A stretch of DNA of 64,000 bases. It comes from CAJWKT01 sp964465375 (lineage in GTDB: Bacteria > Pseudomonadota > Gammaproteobacteria > Steroidobacterales > Rariloculaceae). Every line of letters starts with the position of its first letter. The first letter of the stretch is position 1. A model generated the notes under the pieces. It did no database searches and had not been told where the DNA came from. It saw only the letters and a program-made list of their open reading frames with translations. The stretch spans positions 1-64,000 of the forward strand of contig CAYXIJ010000002.1 in NCBI GenBank assembly GCA_964465375.1, read 5' to 3'. Positions 45,112 to 54,580 of the stretch are shown here, piece after piece. A program made the translations under genes and the position numbers.

Positions 45112-46245
45112 CTAACTAAGTCTCCTAAGCACTCTATCGCGCAATCTAGTGCGCATGCGATTTTCTACCTTTCCCGCAAGCTGACCGCAAGCCGCATCAA
45201 TGTCACTACCCCGTGTCTGTCGTATTGTGGTGACAACCCCCCGGGACCTTAAGTATTGACAGAACTCGTTGATAGCGTGCTTGGACGAACACTGAAATTG
45301 CGCTCCAGGAAATGAATTAAAGGGTATCAGATTCACCTTAGCAGGACGTCCCCGAACAAGGCTCGTCAATTGCCTCGCTTGCTCCAGAGAATCATTTACA
45401 TCTCGCAGCATAGCGTATTCAAAGGTAATTTGACGACTAGCAATCTCCTCGGCATAACGCCAACAAGCCTTTAAAAGCTGTCTGATTGGGTGTCGCTTGT
45501 TGATCGGTACAAGCTGGTCACGCAAATTATCCGTTGGGGCATGCAACGAAACAGCTAGAGCCACATTACATTCCTTGGCTAGACGATAAATCATTGGCAC
45601 GAGCCCTGCAGTGGAAATAGTTACCCTGCGACGCGAAAGACCAAAACCATAATCATCGACTAATAGCTGAATTACAGGCATCACGTTGCGATAGTTTGCA
45701 AGTGGTTCGCCCATACCCATAAATACAATGTTCGTGATTACACCCTCAATCTTAAGTTCACGATTTGCTAGAAATACTTGGCCCAAAATCTCTGCCGCGG
45801 TCAGATTACGATTAAAACCATGATGCCCCGTAGCACAAAACGCGCAATCAAGCGCACAACCAGCCTGAGACGATATGCAAAGAGTTCCCCGGCTGAGTTC
45901 AGGGATAAAAACTGTCTCAACCGCCTGCCCAGAACCCACACTTACCAGCCATTTCGTAGTTCCATCTTTGGATCTGTCCGTATGTATTATTTCGGGCAAA
46001 TCTAGAGTTGCGATGAGATCAAGATGCTTTCTAAACTGAGCACTGAGATCGGTCATGCCATGAAAATCCAGCACACCACGACGATATACCCAACGCATGA
46101 CCTGACGCGCGCGATAAGGTTTTTCGCCCAAACCCTCAAAAAAATACCTAAGCTCTCCAGGTGCAACCCCAAGGAGATTTAACTTCTCCGCACCGTCGTA
46201 TCCGTGGTACTTGGGTAGCTCAGCACTCAAGGCCTTCGTAAGCAA
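45112..46245 (-). CDS. rlmN: Dual-specificity 23S rRNA/tRNA adenine-C2 methyltransferase
   Basis: This is a 377-residue radical-SAM enzyme. The cluster motif is CALDCAFCATG, the SAM-binding GMGEPLANY follows, and the methyl-carrying Cys lies in the C-terminal RGSDIDAACGQL. It methylates A2503 of 23S rRNA and A37 of some tRNAs. The start is TTG at 46245, overlapping ndk by 19 bases. The pilF gene that often follows is missing; the RodZ-like gene lies 20 bp downstream. Confidence 0.96.
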   Translation of the reverse strand: MLTKALSAELPKYHGYDGAEKLNLLGVAPGELRYFFEGLGEKPYRARQVMRWVYRRGVLDFHGMTDLSAQFRKHLDLIATLDLPEIIHTDRSKDGTTKWLVSVGSGQAVETVFIPELSRGTLCISSQAGCALDCAFCATGHHGFNRNLTAAEILGQVFLANRELKIEGVITNIVFMGMGEPLANYRNVMPVIQLLVDDYGFGLSRRRVTISTAGLVPMIYRLAKECNVALAVSLHAPTDNLRDQLVPINKRHPIRQLLKACWRYAEEIASRQITFEYAMLRDVNDSLEQARQLTSLVRGRPAKVNLIPFNSFPGAQFQCSSKHAINEFCQYLRSRGVVTTIRQTRGSDIDAACGQLAGKVENRMRTRLRDRVLRRLS

Positions 46246-46658
46246 ATGCCCTCCTCAGAAAAAAAGAATTTTATTTCCTCGGCGGCTGTCGACGGCCCAT
46301 CTGAGCCGTGCACAATATTCCTTTCAATAGATTCTGCGAAATCGGATCGAATCGTTCCTGGATCTGCTTCTGCAGGATCTGTAGCACCCATGATTAACCG
46401 ATTCTTCTCGATGGCTCCTTCCCCTTCCAATACTTGAACCATCACAGGACCAGAGGTCATGTAACTAACCAAATCAACGTAAAAGGATTTTTCCCTATGC
46501 ACAAAATAGAACTGATTAGCCTGCTCTCGACTAAGCTTAAGCATCTTCGCAGCTACGATTCGCAGTCCCTCCCCCTCAAAACGTCGAAAAATCTCGCCGA
46601 TTAAATCCTTCTCAATACCATCTGGTTTGATGATAGACAGGGTTCGCTCAACACTCAC
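46227..46658 (-). CDS. ndk: Nucleoside diphosphate kinase
   Basis: This is a 143-residue protein with the full NDK signature: TLSIIKPDG at the N-terminus, the YFVHREKSFY segment, and the catalytic histidine in ERNIVHGSDG near the C-terminus. It balances nucleoside triphosphate pools. It overlaps rlmN and follows iscA on the same strand. Confidence 0.98.
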   Translation of the reverse strand: MSVERTLSIIKPDGIEKDLIGEIFRRFEGEGLRIVAAKMLKLSREQANQFYFVHREKSFYVDLVSYMTSGPVMVQVLEGEGAIEKNRLIMGATDPAEADPGTIRSDFAESIERNIVHGSDGPSTAAEEIKFFFSEEGICLRRP

Positions 46659-46694
46659 AATGATATCCCTTGATAAAATAAGTATTTCGATGCA

Positions 46695-47021
46695 TCAGTC
46701 GATACTGAAACTTTCACCACAACCACACTCCCCCTTAACCTTCGGATTGCGAAATCTGAAGACCTCATTCATGCCTTCTTTGACAAAATCGACCTCGGTT
46801 CCATCTATGAGCTCAAGACTCTTGGGGTCCACCACCACCCTGACACCATGTTCTTCGAAAATCATATCATCTGCATTAATTGAATCAGCATAATCGACTA
46901 CATAGGCATAGCCAGAGCAACCGGTTTTTTTCACACCAACCCTTAAACCAACATTATCTCCGCGTTCACCCATGAACAACTGAACCCGCTTTGCAGCACT
47001 TTTTGTGATCGAAATTGCCAT
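46695..47021 (-). CDS. iscA: Iron-sulphur assembly protein IscA
   Basis: This is a 108-residue A-type carrier. The three conserved cysteines are GCSGYAYVVDYAD (first) and CGCGESF at the C-terminus (second and third). SITKSAAKRVQ is the usual start. It receives and passes on clusters. It lies 14 bp downstream of the IscU-like gene, and the C-terminal motif is fully intact, in contrast to that neighbour. Confidence 0.95.
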   Translation of the reverse strand: MAISITKSAAKRVQLFMGERGDNVGLRVGVKKTGCSGYAYVVDYADSINADDMIFEEHGVRVVVDPKSLELIDGTEVDFVKEGMNEVFRFRNPKVKGECGCGESFSID

Positions 47022-47035
47022 ACTAAGTCTTCTAT

Positions 47036-47410
47036 TTAAATTATTCCCTCAAGTGCCTGAGCGCACCCTAACAAGGCATCCTCAATTAACAGCAGCTTGC
47101 CGAACTTTTCAACTGGCACCTCCAGCATGTCGGCCAAACTACGAATGTTAAGCTGCCTTAAAGCAATTGCAGGGCGACCTCCTAACCACTCAGACACCCA
47201 ACTGGCAGCTGCCAAAGTGTGGGGACAACCAAAGACCTGAAACCGACTGGATGAAATAACACTATCCACCACCTGAACCTGGAAGCATACCCACACGTTC
47301 AGGGTTCGATCACTAGCCTCACCAGAGACAACCCCCAAAGAACTACGCTCAAACACCCCAACCCCGTAGGGCGAAAGAAAACGTTGCCGTACCTCAGAAC
47401 TGTAATTCAT
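47036..47410 (-). CDS. Divergent IscU-like protein lacking most cluster ligands
   Basis: This is a 124-residue protein in the iscU position between iscS and iscA. It aligns along its length with IscU: MNYSSEVRQRFLSP at the start, RFQVFGCPHTLAAASWVSEWLGG in the middle, and EVPVEKFGKLLLIEDALLGC at the end. The first ligand Cys region (APACGD in IscU) reads EASDRT, and the last His-Cys (KIHCSILAEDA) reads KFGKLLLIEDA. Only the middle Cys is kept, in CPHT instead of CGSA. It may have another role than classical cluster scaffold. An ATG at 47410 is used; a TTG at 47425 is possible. Confidence 0.85.
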   Translation of the reverse strand: MNYSSEVRQRFLSPYGVGVFERSSLGVVSGEASDRTLNVWVCFQVQVVDSVISSSRFQVFGCPHTLAAASWVSEWLGGRPAIALRQLNIRSLADMLEVPVEKFGKLLLIEDALLGCAQALEGII

Positions 47411-47452
47411 TAATACTAAAGCCAAGATTTTAGCTCAAAACCCCACGGGCAA

Positions 47453-48616
47453 TCACCAATCAGGCGCAAAAGATACCAATGCACGAAGGCGGGTAACTTC
47501 TTTTTTTACTAAGGCAATAGCCCTATCAATGTCATCAATGGTTGTAAAACGGCCGACACTGAACCGCAATGAACCTTGCGCCAAACTGTCGCTGAGGCCT
47601 AGTGCCTTTAGTACATAGGAAGCTTCTGGGCTATCTGTATTGCAGGCAGCACCAGAGGAAACCGCAATATCCTCAATCGCTAACCGAAGACTTTCTCCTT
47701 CTACACCAGGGATCGCTACGTTCAGAATATTGGGTGAGCGCCGATCTGGATGCCCATTAAGGCGGACACCATCAATACTCTTGAGTCCCTCCCAGAGGCG
47801 GGCACGTAAAGTCTCCAACTTGGGTGCCTCATTCTTCATGTCCGCGAGCTCAAATGCCTTTCCAAAACCAACAATTTGATGTGTAGAAAGTGTACCTGCG
47901 CGTAAACCCCTCTCCTGCTCTCCACCGTGAACCAGTGGTGTAATTTGTACCCCCGGACGCAAATAAAGTGCACCGATTCCCTTTGGCCCATAAACTTTAT
48001 GCGAGGTCAGTGAAACCAGATCGACACACCATTCATTGAGTGGCAGCGGCACTTTGCCAATGCTTTGGGCTGCATCAACGTGAAATAATACGCCCTTGGA
48101 GCGGCACAACTGGCCTATTTCCGGCAGGGGCTGTATTACACCAATCTCATTATTCACGTGCATAACAGACACCAAAATCGTATTTTCTGTGAGCGCATCA
48201 GCGACTTGACGAACTTCAATAAGTCCCGTCGAGTCACAATCTAAGTAGGTAACTTCAAAGCCAGCCCTGTCGAGCACCTTGGCGGTGTCAAGTACTGCCT
48301 TGTGCTCAGTTTTCACCGTTATCAAGTGTCCACGCCGGTCACCACGTCCCATCAATGTCCCTTTCAATGCAAGGTTGTCAGACTCTGTAGCCCCAGAAGT
48401 AAAAACTATTTCCTGAGGCCTAGCGTGAATCGTTGCAGCTATTACTTCACGCGCTTCACTAACCATTTGGGCCGCTCTTTGTCCCGGCAGATGAACTGAA
48501 GACGGGTTTGCAAACGCTCCACCTACTTCCAAGCATCCGTTCATGGATTCCACTACCCGAGGATCCACTGGTGTTGTTGCGGCATAATCTAGGTAAATAG
48601 GTTCTATCTTTTTCAT
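47453..48616 (-). CDS. iscS: Cysteine desulfurase IscS
   Basis: This is a 387-residue PLP enzyme. YLDYAATTPVDP starts the chain, TEHKAV and DAAQSIGK line the PLP site, SLTSHKVYGPKGIG carries the PLP lysine, and SSGAACNTDSPEASYVL the sulphur-carrying Cys. In typical group I IscS the loop is SGSACTSAS; the AACNTD form is a variation. It supplies sulphur for Fe-S clusters and tRNA thiolation. It overlaps trmJ by four bases. iscR, normally upstream, is absent. Confidence 0.95.
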   Translation of the reverse strand: MKKIEPIYLDYAATTPVDPRVVESMNGCLEVGGAFANPSSVHLPGQRAAQMVSEAREVIAATIHARPQEIVFTSGATESDNLALKGTLMGRGDRRGHLITVKTEHKAVLDTAKVLDRAGFEVTYLDCDSTGLIEVRQVADALTENTILVSVMHVNNEIGVIQPLPEIGQLCRSKGVLFHVDAAQSIGKVPLPLNEWCVDLVSLTSHKVYGPKGIGALYLRPGVQITPLVHGGEQERGLRAGTLSTHQIVGFGKAFELADMKNEAPKLETLRARLWEGLKSIDGVRLNGHPDRRSPNILNVAIPGVEGESLRLAIEDIAVSSGAACNTDSPEASYVLKALGLSDSLAQGSLRFSVGRFTTIDDIDRAIALVKKEVTRLRALVSFAPDW

Positions 48617-49335
48617 TTTGATTTCTTTCTAGGATCCAGCGCTGACAAAATTCCGCGCAAAATATTAATCTCATTTTCATCTGGCATTGCGCGATGAAAA
48701 ATTTTTCTCAGGCGAAGTTTCAGTTGGCGAGACTGCCCAGCCCTGAGAAACCCAACGTTATACAGTACATCTTCCAAATGCTTGTGAAAGCTTTCCAGCT
48801 CCTCAGTGCTAGCTAAACGTTCATTATGTCGGCCCTTTAAGGGCTTATGCTGAGGATATGCCAAGCATAACTCGTAGCATAGAACCTGAACTGCCATTGC
48901 CAAATTTAGGGAACTATAAGCAGGATTTGTTGGAATGTGGACCAAGCGCTGGCAATGACCAAGGTATTCATTGGTAAGACCAGAATGCTCGGGCCCCATG
49001 ACAATAGCCACTTGATTGCTATCGAGATGCTCCCATATGGAGCGCGCACAAGTCTTAGGGTCTATGGTAGGCCACGCTAAACTCCGAAGCCTCGCGCTGG
49101 AGCCGACTACAAAACCACAATCACCAATCGCCTCGGCGAAAGAATCAACCACGCGGGCACTCCGAAGAACTTCATCTGCGCCGGATGCCCGAGCAGTCGC
49201 ATCTGCACTTGGAAACACCTTAGGTCGAACTAAGACCAAATCCTTCAAACCCATGGTCTTCATGGCCCTGGCACTAGCGCCAATATTCCCCGGATGACTC
49301 GTTTCTACAAGGACAATACGTACTGGAATATACAT
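48613..49335 (-). CDS. trmJ: tRNA (Cm32/Um32) 2'-O-methyltransferase
   Basis: This is a 240-residue SPOUT methyltransferase. The substrate region is VETSHPGNIGASARAMKTMGL, and the knotted SAM site is IVMGPEHSGLTNEYL with HIPTNPAYSSLNLAMAVQVL. It methylates position 32 of several tRNAs. The stop overlaps the iscS start, suggesting coupling; cysE and iscR usually lie between these genes. It is divergent from suhB. Confidence 0.95.
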   Translation of the reverse strand: MYIPVRIVLVETSHPGNIGASARAMKTMGLKDLVLVRPKVFPSADATARASGADEVLRSARVVDSFAEAIGDCGFVVGSSARLRSLAWPTIDPKTCARSIWEHLDSNQVAIVMGPEHSGLTNEYLGHCQRLVHIPTNPAYSSLNLAMAVQVLCYELCLAYPQHKPLKGRHNERLASTEELESFHKHLEDVLYNVGFLRAGQSRQLKLRLRKIFHRAMPDENEINILRGILSALDPRKKSK

Positions 49336-49407
49336 AAGAGTTTGTCAGAGCAAAAAGAGTATTCTACTCTTCTATTCCCTCTCACTCTCCGCGAGACTTA
49401 GTAAATG

Positions 49408-50202
49408 ATGCATGGGATGGTTAACATCGCAGTGCGCGCCGCTCGACGCGCTGGTGAGATAATGGTTCGGCGCCTAGATCGGTTGGACTCTATAAGGGTG
49501 ACTGAAAAAGAAACAAACGAATATGTAACAGAAATTGATCACCTTGCAGAGGAGGCCATAGTCGAGGTTATACGCGATCATTATCCGGAACACGCCATTC
49601 TTGCGGAAGAAAGAGGACAAGAGGGAGAACACGAGTTTCAGTGGATCATTGATCCTCTAGACGGCACAACAAACTACGTACATGGATTTCCCGTATTCTC
49701 TGTCTCTATTGCTATAACCCGAAAGGACCAGTTAGAACATGGCGTAGTTTACGATCCGATCCGACAAGAAATTTTTACCGCAAGCAGAGGTAGTGGTGCG
49801 CAACTCGAGGGCCGGAGAATTAGGGTTAGTCAACACAAAAAAATAAATGAGTGCCTTATTGCCACAGGTTTTCCCTATAGCAAAAATCAGCAATATATAA
49901 ATGAATACATGGATATGCTCAAAGTCGTCATGAAATCCAGTGCGGGCGTACGCAGGGCTGGCTCAGCAGCGCTAGATTTGTGCTATGTCGCAGCAGGACG
50001 TGTGGACGGATTTTGGGAGTTTGGCCTAAAGATATGGGATATTGCTGCAGGGGCATTAATTATCCGCGAAGCAGGAGGGCGAATTAGCGATTTTCAAGGG
50101 ACAGACCGCTATCTACAAACTGGTAACGTCGTAGCTGGTAACCCAAAAATATACGCTAAGCTATCTAAGATATTTGCGCCGTACGCGGAGAATTTAGAAT
50201 AA
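49408..50202 (+). CDS. suhB: Inositol monophosphatase family protein SuhB
   Basis: This is a 264-residue phosphatase. The Mg-binding motifs are EERGQE (Glu), IDPLDGTTNYVHG and WDIAAGALIIREAGG. NIAVRAARRAG at the start is that of SuhB, which in E. coli also joins the rRNA antitermination complex. The second ATG (49408, MHGMVN) fits homologues; the first (49405) is adjacent. It is divergent from trmJ as in Pseudomonas. Confidence 0.95.
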   Translation: MHGMVNIAVRAARRAGEIMVRRLDRLDSIRVTEKETNEYVTEIDHLAEEAIVEVIRDHYPEHAILAEERGQEGEHEFQWIIDPLDGTTNYVHGFPVFSVSIAITRKDQLEHGVVYDPIRQEIFTASRGSGAQLEGRRIRVSQHKKINECLIATGFPYSKNQQYINEYMDMLKVVMKSSAGVRRAGSAALDLCYVAAGRVDGFWEFGLKIWDIAAGALIIREAGGRISDFQGTDRYLQTGNVVAGNPKIYAKLSKIFAPYAENLE

Positions 50203-50255
50203 CCGGAGACAGATGCAGCCTGAGGTTAAAATAAAGGTACTTCCATGCAGGCCAC

Positions 50256-51188
50256 CTAAGGCATATCGTCGATTTCTTGGCGCTTGGGTGGCAATAAATC
50301 AGCAGGAGAAATCTTTAGTGCTAAGGCTGCAGTGCAAGCGACATAAATCGATGAGTATGTGCCCACTATAACCCCAACCATCAAAGCTTCGGCGAAACCA
50401 TTTACTGCTTGACCGCCCCACACGTAAAGGGCAGACAGTACTAGCAAGGTCGTGAAACTGGTAATTAGGGTTCGCGCCAACATTTGGTTAATGGACACAT
50501 TGACAATTCTCTCAGCAGTACCCCGACGAATAACACGAAAATTCTCCCGAATCCGGTCAAAAACCACAATCGTGTCGTTCAAAGAGTAACCAATGGTGGC
50601 GAGCAAAGCTGCCAAAACTGACAAATCAAAGCTCAGCCCAAAGAATGAGAAAACACCTATCACCACAATGACATCGTGTACCAAGGCTGCAATCGTGCCG
50701 GCTGCAAATTTCCTGTTGAAGCGCAACATTACGTATGCAAATATCAGGATAAGCGCAAATAACATGGCTAACCCGCCTTGCTCTGTTAGCTCCTCGCCCA
50801 CCTGAGGTCCTACAAACTCGATGCGTCTTAACAGTACGGAGGAATCATATTCACGCAAAGTATCTAACACGCGGTCCCGAACAACAGTCCCTTCTTCTTC
50901 ATCACCGCTTGGAGGCAAACGAATCAGTACGTCGTTTGCACTACCAAAATTTTGCACCAGCGCAGTGCCATACCCTACGTCAGCCAGTGCATTACGCATG
51001 TCGGTCAAGTTGGCAGCGCCTGAATAACCCACCTCAAGTAACACACCGCCAGTAAAATCTACCCCAAAGTTGAGCCCTCGGGTTCCAATAGATCCCAATG
51101 AAAAAAAGATAATCACACACGAAAAGAACACCGCAATGCGGCGTCCACTCATAAAATCAAAATCTGGGACCCTTGCAAATAGCTGCAT
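50256..51188 (-). CDS. secF: Protein translocase subunit SecF
   Basis: This is a 310-residue membrane protein with six helices. GLNFGVDFTGG is the conserved periplasmic entry motif, and GYSLNDTIVVFDRIREN sits at the cytoplasmic loop. With SecD it pulls exported proteins through SecYEG using proton flow. The stop of secD and the ATG share one base (TGATG at 51186-51190). Confidence 0.98.
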   Translation of the reverse strand: MQLFARVPDFDFMSGRRIAVFFSCVIIFFSLGSIGTRGLNFGVDFTGGVLLEVGYSGAANLTDMRNALADVGYGTALVQNFGSANDVLIRLPPSGDEEEGTVVRDRVLDTLREYDSSVLLRRIEFVGPQVGEELTEQGGLAMLFALILIFAYVMLRFNRKFAAGTIAALVHDVIVVIGVFSFFGLSFDLSVLAALLATIGYSLNDTIVVFDRIRENFRVIRRGTAERIVNVSINQMLARTLITSFTTLLVLSALYVWGGQAVNGFAEALMVGVIVGTYSSIYVACTAALALKISPADLLPPKRQEIDDMP

Positions 51189-53080
51189 CAGGACGTGCCC
51201 CCGCCAATGGCCAAACGCTCAACCTGTCGTGATCCATAAATGAGATTTATAACCGCACGGGTACCAACAATGGCTGTGAACATAGAAGTTAAAATTCCCA
51301 AACTTAGCGTGACGGCAAATCCTTTGATAGGCCCTGTGCCGAACATAAACAGTACCAGCGCTGCAATGAAGGTAGTGACATTCGCATCCGCAATGGTAGA
51401 AAACGCCTTTTCATAGCCTGCACGTATGCTTGCCTGGGGAGAATTTCCATTGGCAAGTTCTTCCCGAATACGTTCAAAAATTAGTACGTTGGCATCCACG
51501 GCCATGCCAACCGTGAGCACTATGCCTGCAATACCTGGCAATGTAAGCGACGCTTGCAATAAAGATAGCAATGCCACAATCAAAATCAGGTTAGCAAACA
51601 GCGCGAAGTTAGCTGCTAGCCCGAATACCCGATAATAGAAAAGCATGAATGCAACCACTAACAAAAAGCCAATCATGACTGCGTTACGGCCCATCTCGAT
51701 ATTGTCCTGGCCGAGGCTTGGGCCAATCGTTCGCTCCTCAACTTTCACGATGGGCGCTGCCAACGCACCGGCCCGCAAAATGGGGGCCAAGTTCTGGGCC
51801 TCGAACGGACTCAAACCCGTTATCTGGAAATTACTGGAGAAAACACCCTGAATTGTCGCAACATTGATCACGGTTTCTTCCCGAACAGTCCGGAGTACCT
51901 GCTCTCCTCTCCGCTCCACAAGTTCGGGTTTCTCTTCGATGTAGACCACCGCCATGGGCCGCCTTAAATTGGCCTGGGTAGCCTCTAGCATGCGCTGCCC
52001 GCCCTGCGCGTCAAGCCGGATAAAAACTGCCGGTTGGCCCTGGGAATAGCCGGAGGTAGCATCAACTAGTTGATCCCCGGAAGCCACAATCTCTCGCCTC
52101 AGTAGAACCGGGGTACCGTCTCTCTGTTCGCGAAGAATGGAGTTTAAGGGAGGACGATTGCGCCGCTGGGCCTCAAAAGCATCATTTTCCCAGTCGACTA
52201 ATCGGATCTCCAGCGTTGCTGTAGCACCTAAAATACGCTCTGCCTGGGCAGGGTCCTGAACGCCAGGTAACTGAACAACGATGCGATTAATGCCTTGGCG
52301 CTGCACGATTGGTTCAGCAACACCGAGCTCGTTCACGCGGTTACGTAAAGTAGTCGTATTCTGCTGAATCGCAAAATCCTGTCGTGTGCGGATCTGACTT
52401 TCGGATAGCCTAATCTCATAGCTAGGCTGTCCCTCTATTATCGTCTCATCAATGATTACAGAATCTGCTTGTCCCAACGGACTATTGATTCCAGTTGTGT
52501 TATTAAGCGCACTAATAATTTCAGAGACCGCTTCCCGATCCTCTTCACGCTGAACTTGGACCGTGATAAATGTTTGCTCAGGGGTCGCTCTAGCGCGAAG
52601 ACGTTTCTCCCTAAACTGAGTGTTTAAGTCTGCTACGTAGGTTCCCAAGTACTGCTGGGTCGCTGTTTCGAGATCTACCTGATAAAGAAAATGTACCCCG
52701 CCCCTTAAATCCAATCCCAAGCTCATTGGTTTAAGTCCCATAGCTCTAAGCCAAGCAGGCGTACGTGGAGCTAGTGTCAAAGCTACTATGTGGAAATCCA
52801 GTGCCTCACGAAGCACGCCGCTTGCCTGTAGTTGCATAGGCACATTATTAAAGCGGACCAGTACAGCATTCTCTTCAAAATCAGCCGCTATGTAATTAAT
52901 ATTTTCTTCTTCAAGTACAGACCTGATGGCCGAAAGCGTGAACTCTGGCACAGCTTGACCGTCCTCCCGACTGACCTGCAATGCGGGATCGTCACCAAAG
53001 ATATTCGGCAAGGCAAGAATAGTGCCAAAAACCACCACGCCAAGAACCAACAGATTCTTCCATAGAGGGTAACGATTCAT
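51188..53080 (-). CDS. secD: Protein translocase subunit SecD
   Basis: This is a 630-residue membrane protein. It has an N-terminal helix, a large periplasmic P1 domain (SLGLDLRGGVHFLYQVD), and a C-terminal five-helix region with GMAVDANVLIFERIREEL. Length and motifs are typical for gammaproteobacteria. It lies 13 bp downstream of yajC and overlaps secF. Confidence 0.98.
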   Translation of the reverse strand: MNRYPLWKNLLVLGVVVFGTILALPNIFGDDPALQVSREDGQAVPEFTLSAIRSVLEEENINYIAADFEENAVLVRFNNVPMQLQASGVLREALDFHIVALTLAPRTPAWLRAMGLKPMSLGLDLRGGVHFLYQVDLETATQQYLGTYVADLNTQFREKRLRARATPEQTFITVQVQREEDREAVSEIISALNNTTGINSPLGQADSVIIDETIIEGQPSYEIRLSESQIRTRQDFAIQQNTTTLRNRVNELGVAEPIVQRQGINRIVVQLPGVQDPAQAERILGATATLEIRLVDWENDAFEAQRRNRPPLNSILREQRDGTPVLLRREIVASGDQLVDATSGYSQGQPAVFIRLDAQGGQRMLEATQANLRRPMAVVYIEEKPELVERRGEQVLRTVREETVINVATIQGVFSSNFQITGLSPFEAQNLAPILRAGALAAPIVKVEERTIGPSLGQDNIEMGRNAVMIGFLLVVAFMLFYYRVFGLAANFALFANLILIVALLSLLQASLTLPGIAGIVLTVGMAVDANVLIFERIREELANGNSPQASIRAGYEKAFSTIADANVTTFIAALVLFMFGTGPIKGFAVTLSLGILTSMFTAIVGTRAVINLIYGSRQVERLAIGGGTS

Positions 53081-53093
53081 AGCTCAGGCCCGA

Positions 53094-53420
53094 TCAGGCA
53101 TTTTTCACTGTGCCCCTAGGAAGCACAGCTCCAATAGTATGTTTTTGAACCTTTAGCAAAACGCCCTCAGCTACCTCTACTGTCACAAAATCCGGTCCTA
53201 CATCGGTAACCTTGCCTAGAAGACCTCCGCCAGTAACTACTTCCGCACCACTTTCTAGGGACTCAATCATTTGCTTATGCTCTTTCTGTCTTTTGCTTTG
53301 TGGCCGAATTAACAGAAAGTAGAAAAGTACAAAAATAATGATAAGTGGCAAAAAGCTCATCAACGGGTTTCCTTGGGTACCCCCAGCTTGAGCCCAGGCT
53401 GAATTGACTAAGAACTCCAT
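53094..53420 (-). CDS. yajC: Sec translocon accessory subunit YajC
   Basis: This is a 108-residue protein with one membrane helix (LMSFLPLIIIFVLFYFLLIRP), the Q-x-K-R-x-K-E-H loop, and a soluble end with SGAEVVTGGGLLGKV. It associates with SecDF. It lies between tgt and secD, its usual place. Confidence 0.96.
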   Translation of the reverse strand: MEFLVNSAWAQAGGTQGNPLMSFLPLIIIFVLFYFLLIRPQSKRQKEHKQMIESLESGAEVVTGGGLLGKVTDVGPDFVTVEVAEGVLLKVQKHTIGAVLPRGTVKNA

Positions 53421-53464
53421 GTGCTACTCGTTTGACTTCAAACCCGCATGAAACGGGATAGCTA

Positions 53465-54580
53465 TTATGGCATAGCTCGGGCCAAACGGTCCTCTACAAA
53501 AGAATCAAAACGTTGTTCTTCAATGGCCTCGCGCATCTCAGCCATTAACATCTGATAGTAGTGGAGATTATGTAGAGTCGCGAGTCGTGCCCCCAGAATC
53601 TCATTGCAAGAGTTAAGATGGCGCAAATAGGCGCGACTGTATTTCTGACAGGTGCAGCAAGCACAAGATGGATCCAGTGGTCCGGTGTCGCTCTTGAAGC
53701 GAGTGTTGCGGATGTTAAGCGTACCCTCAGACGTAAAAAGTTGGCCGTTACGAGCGTGGCGGGTTGGAATAACGCAATCAAAAATATCAATCCCGCGAGC
53801 AACCGCCTTAATAAGATCACTTGGCAAACCTACGCCCATTAAATAGCGTGGCCTCATGCTGGGCAAGAAAGGTTCTAATTCCTCTAGTACCGCCAAGCGC
53901 TCGTTCTCTGTTTCTCCCACGGCTAATCCGCCCACGGCATAGCCATCTAAATCGAGCTCTATGAGCCCACCCAAGGACTCTTGGCGAAGCCGGGTAAAGG
54001 TACCTCCCTGCACAATGCCAAACAAAGCAGCATCGGTTGTAGAACTGCCTTTAAATGCATCGAAGGCAAGACGGCAGCGTGCAGCCCAGCGCAAAGAAAG
54101 CTCCATAGATTCTTTCGCCGCGACTTCATCAACCGGATAAGCTGTGCACTCATCAAAAACCATCACGATATCGCTATCGAAGTAATGTTGCAGCTCAATT
54201 GCATGTTCCGGTGTCAGCATGACGGTCTGTCCATCTACGGGCGAGCGAAACTCAACGCCTTCTTCCGTCACAGACCTCAAACTATCTAAGCTCCAGACCT
54301 GAAAGCCCCCGGAATCAGTAATGATGGGACCATCCCAATTCATAAATTTATGTAGACCCCCGTGAGCCTTAATGACCTCAATACCGGGACGTAACATGAG
54401 ATGAAAAGTGTTGCCGAGGATCATCTCGCTTCCTACAACGCGAAGTTCTTCGGGCGTCATGGCTTTGACACTCCCGTAAGTACCCACTGGCATGAAGGCA
54501 GGTGTTTCCACGCAACCACGCCGAAAAGTTATCCTCCCGCGCCGAGCTCTCGCCTCAGTTTTGAGTACTTCAAATTTCAT
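53465..54580 (-). CDS. tgt: tRNA-guanine transglycosylase
   Basis: This is a 371-residue TIM-barrel enzyme. ITDSGGFQVWSL holds an active-site Asp, GIVQGGTF is the substrate loop, CVIPTRHARNGQLF the catalytic region, and CACCTCQKYSRAYLRHL with a following His the zinc site. It inserts preQ1 at position 34 of queuine tRNAs. The start overlaps the queA stop by four bases. Confidence 0.98.
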   Translation of the reverse strand: MKFEVLKTEARARRGRITFRRGCVETPAFMPVGTYGSVKAMTPEELRVVGSEMILGNTFHLMLRPGIEVIKAHGGLHKFMNWDGPIITDSGGFQVWSLDSLRSVTEEGVEFRSPVDGQTVMLTPEHAIELQHYFDSDIVMVFDECTAYPVDEVAAKESMELSLRWAARCRLAFDAFKGSSTTDAALFGIVQGGTFTRLRQESLGGLIELDLDGYAVGGLAVGETENERLAVLEELEPFLPSMRPRYLMGVGLPSDLIKAVARGIDIFDCVIPTRHARNGQLFTSEGTLNIRNTRFKSDTGPLDPSCACCTCQKYSRAYLRHLNSCNEILGARLATLHNLHYYQMLMAEMREAIEEQRFDSFVEDRLARAMP

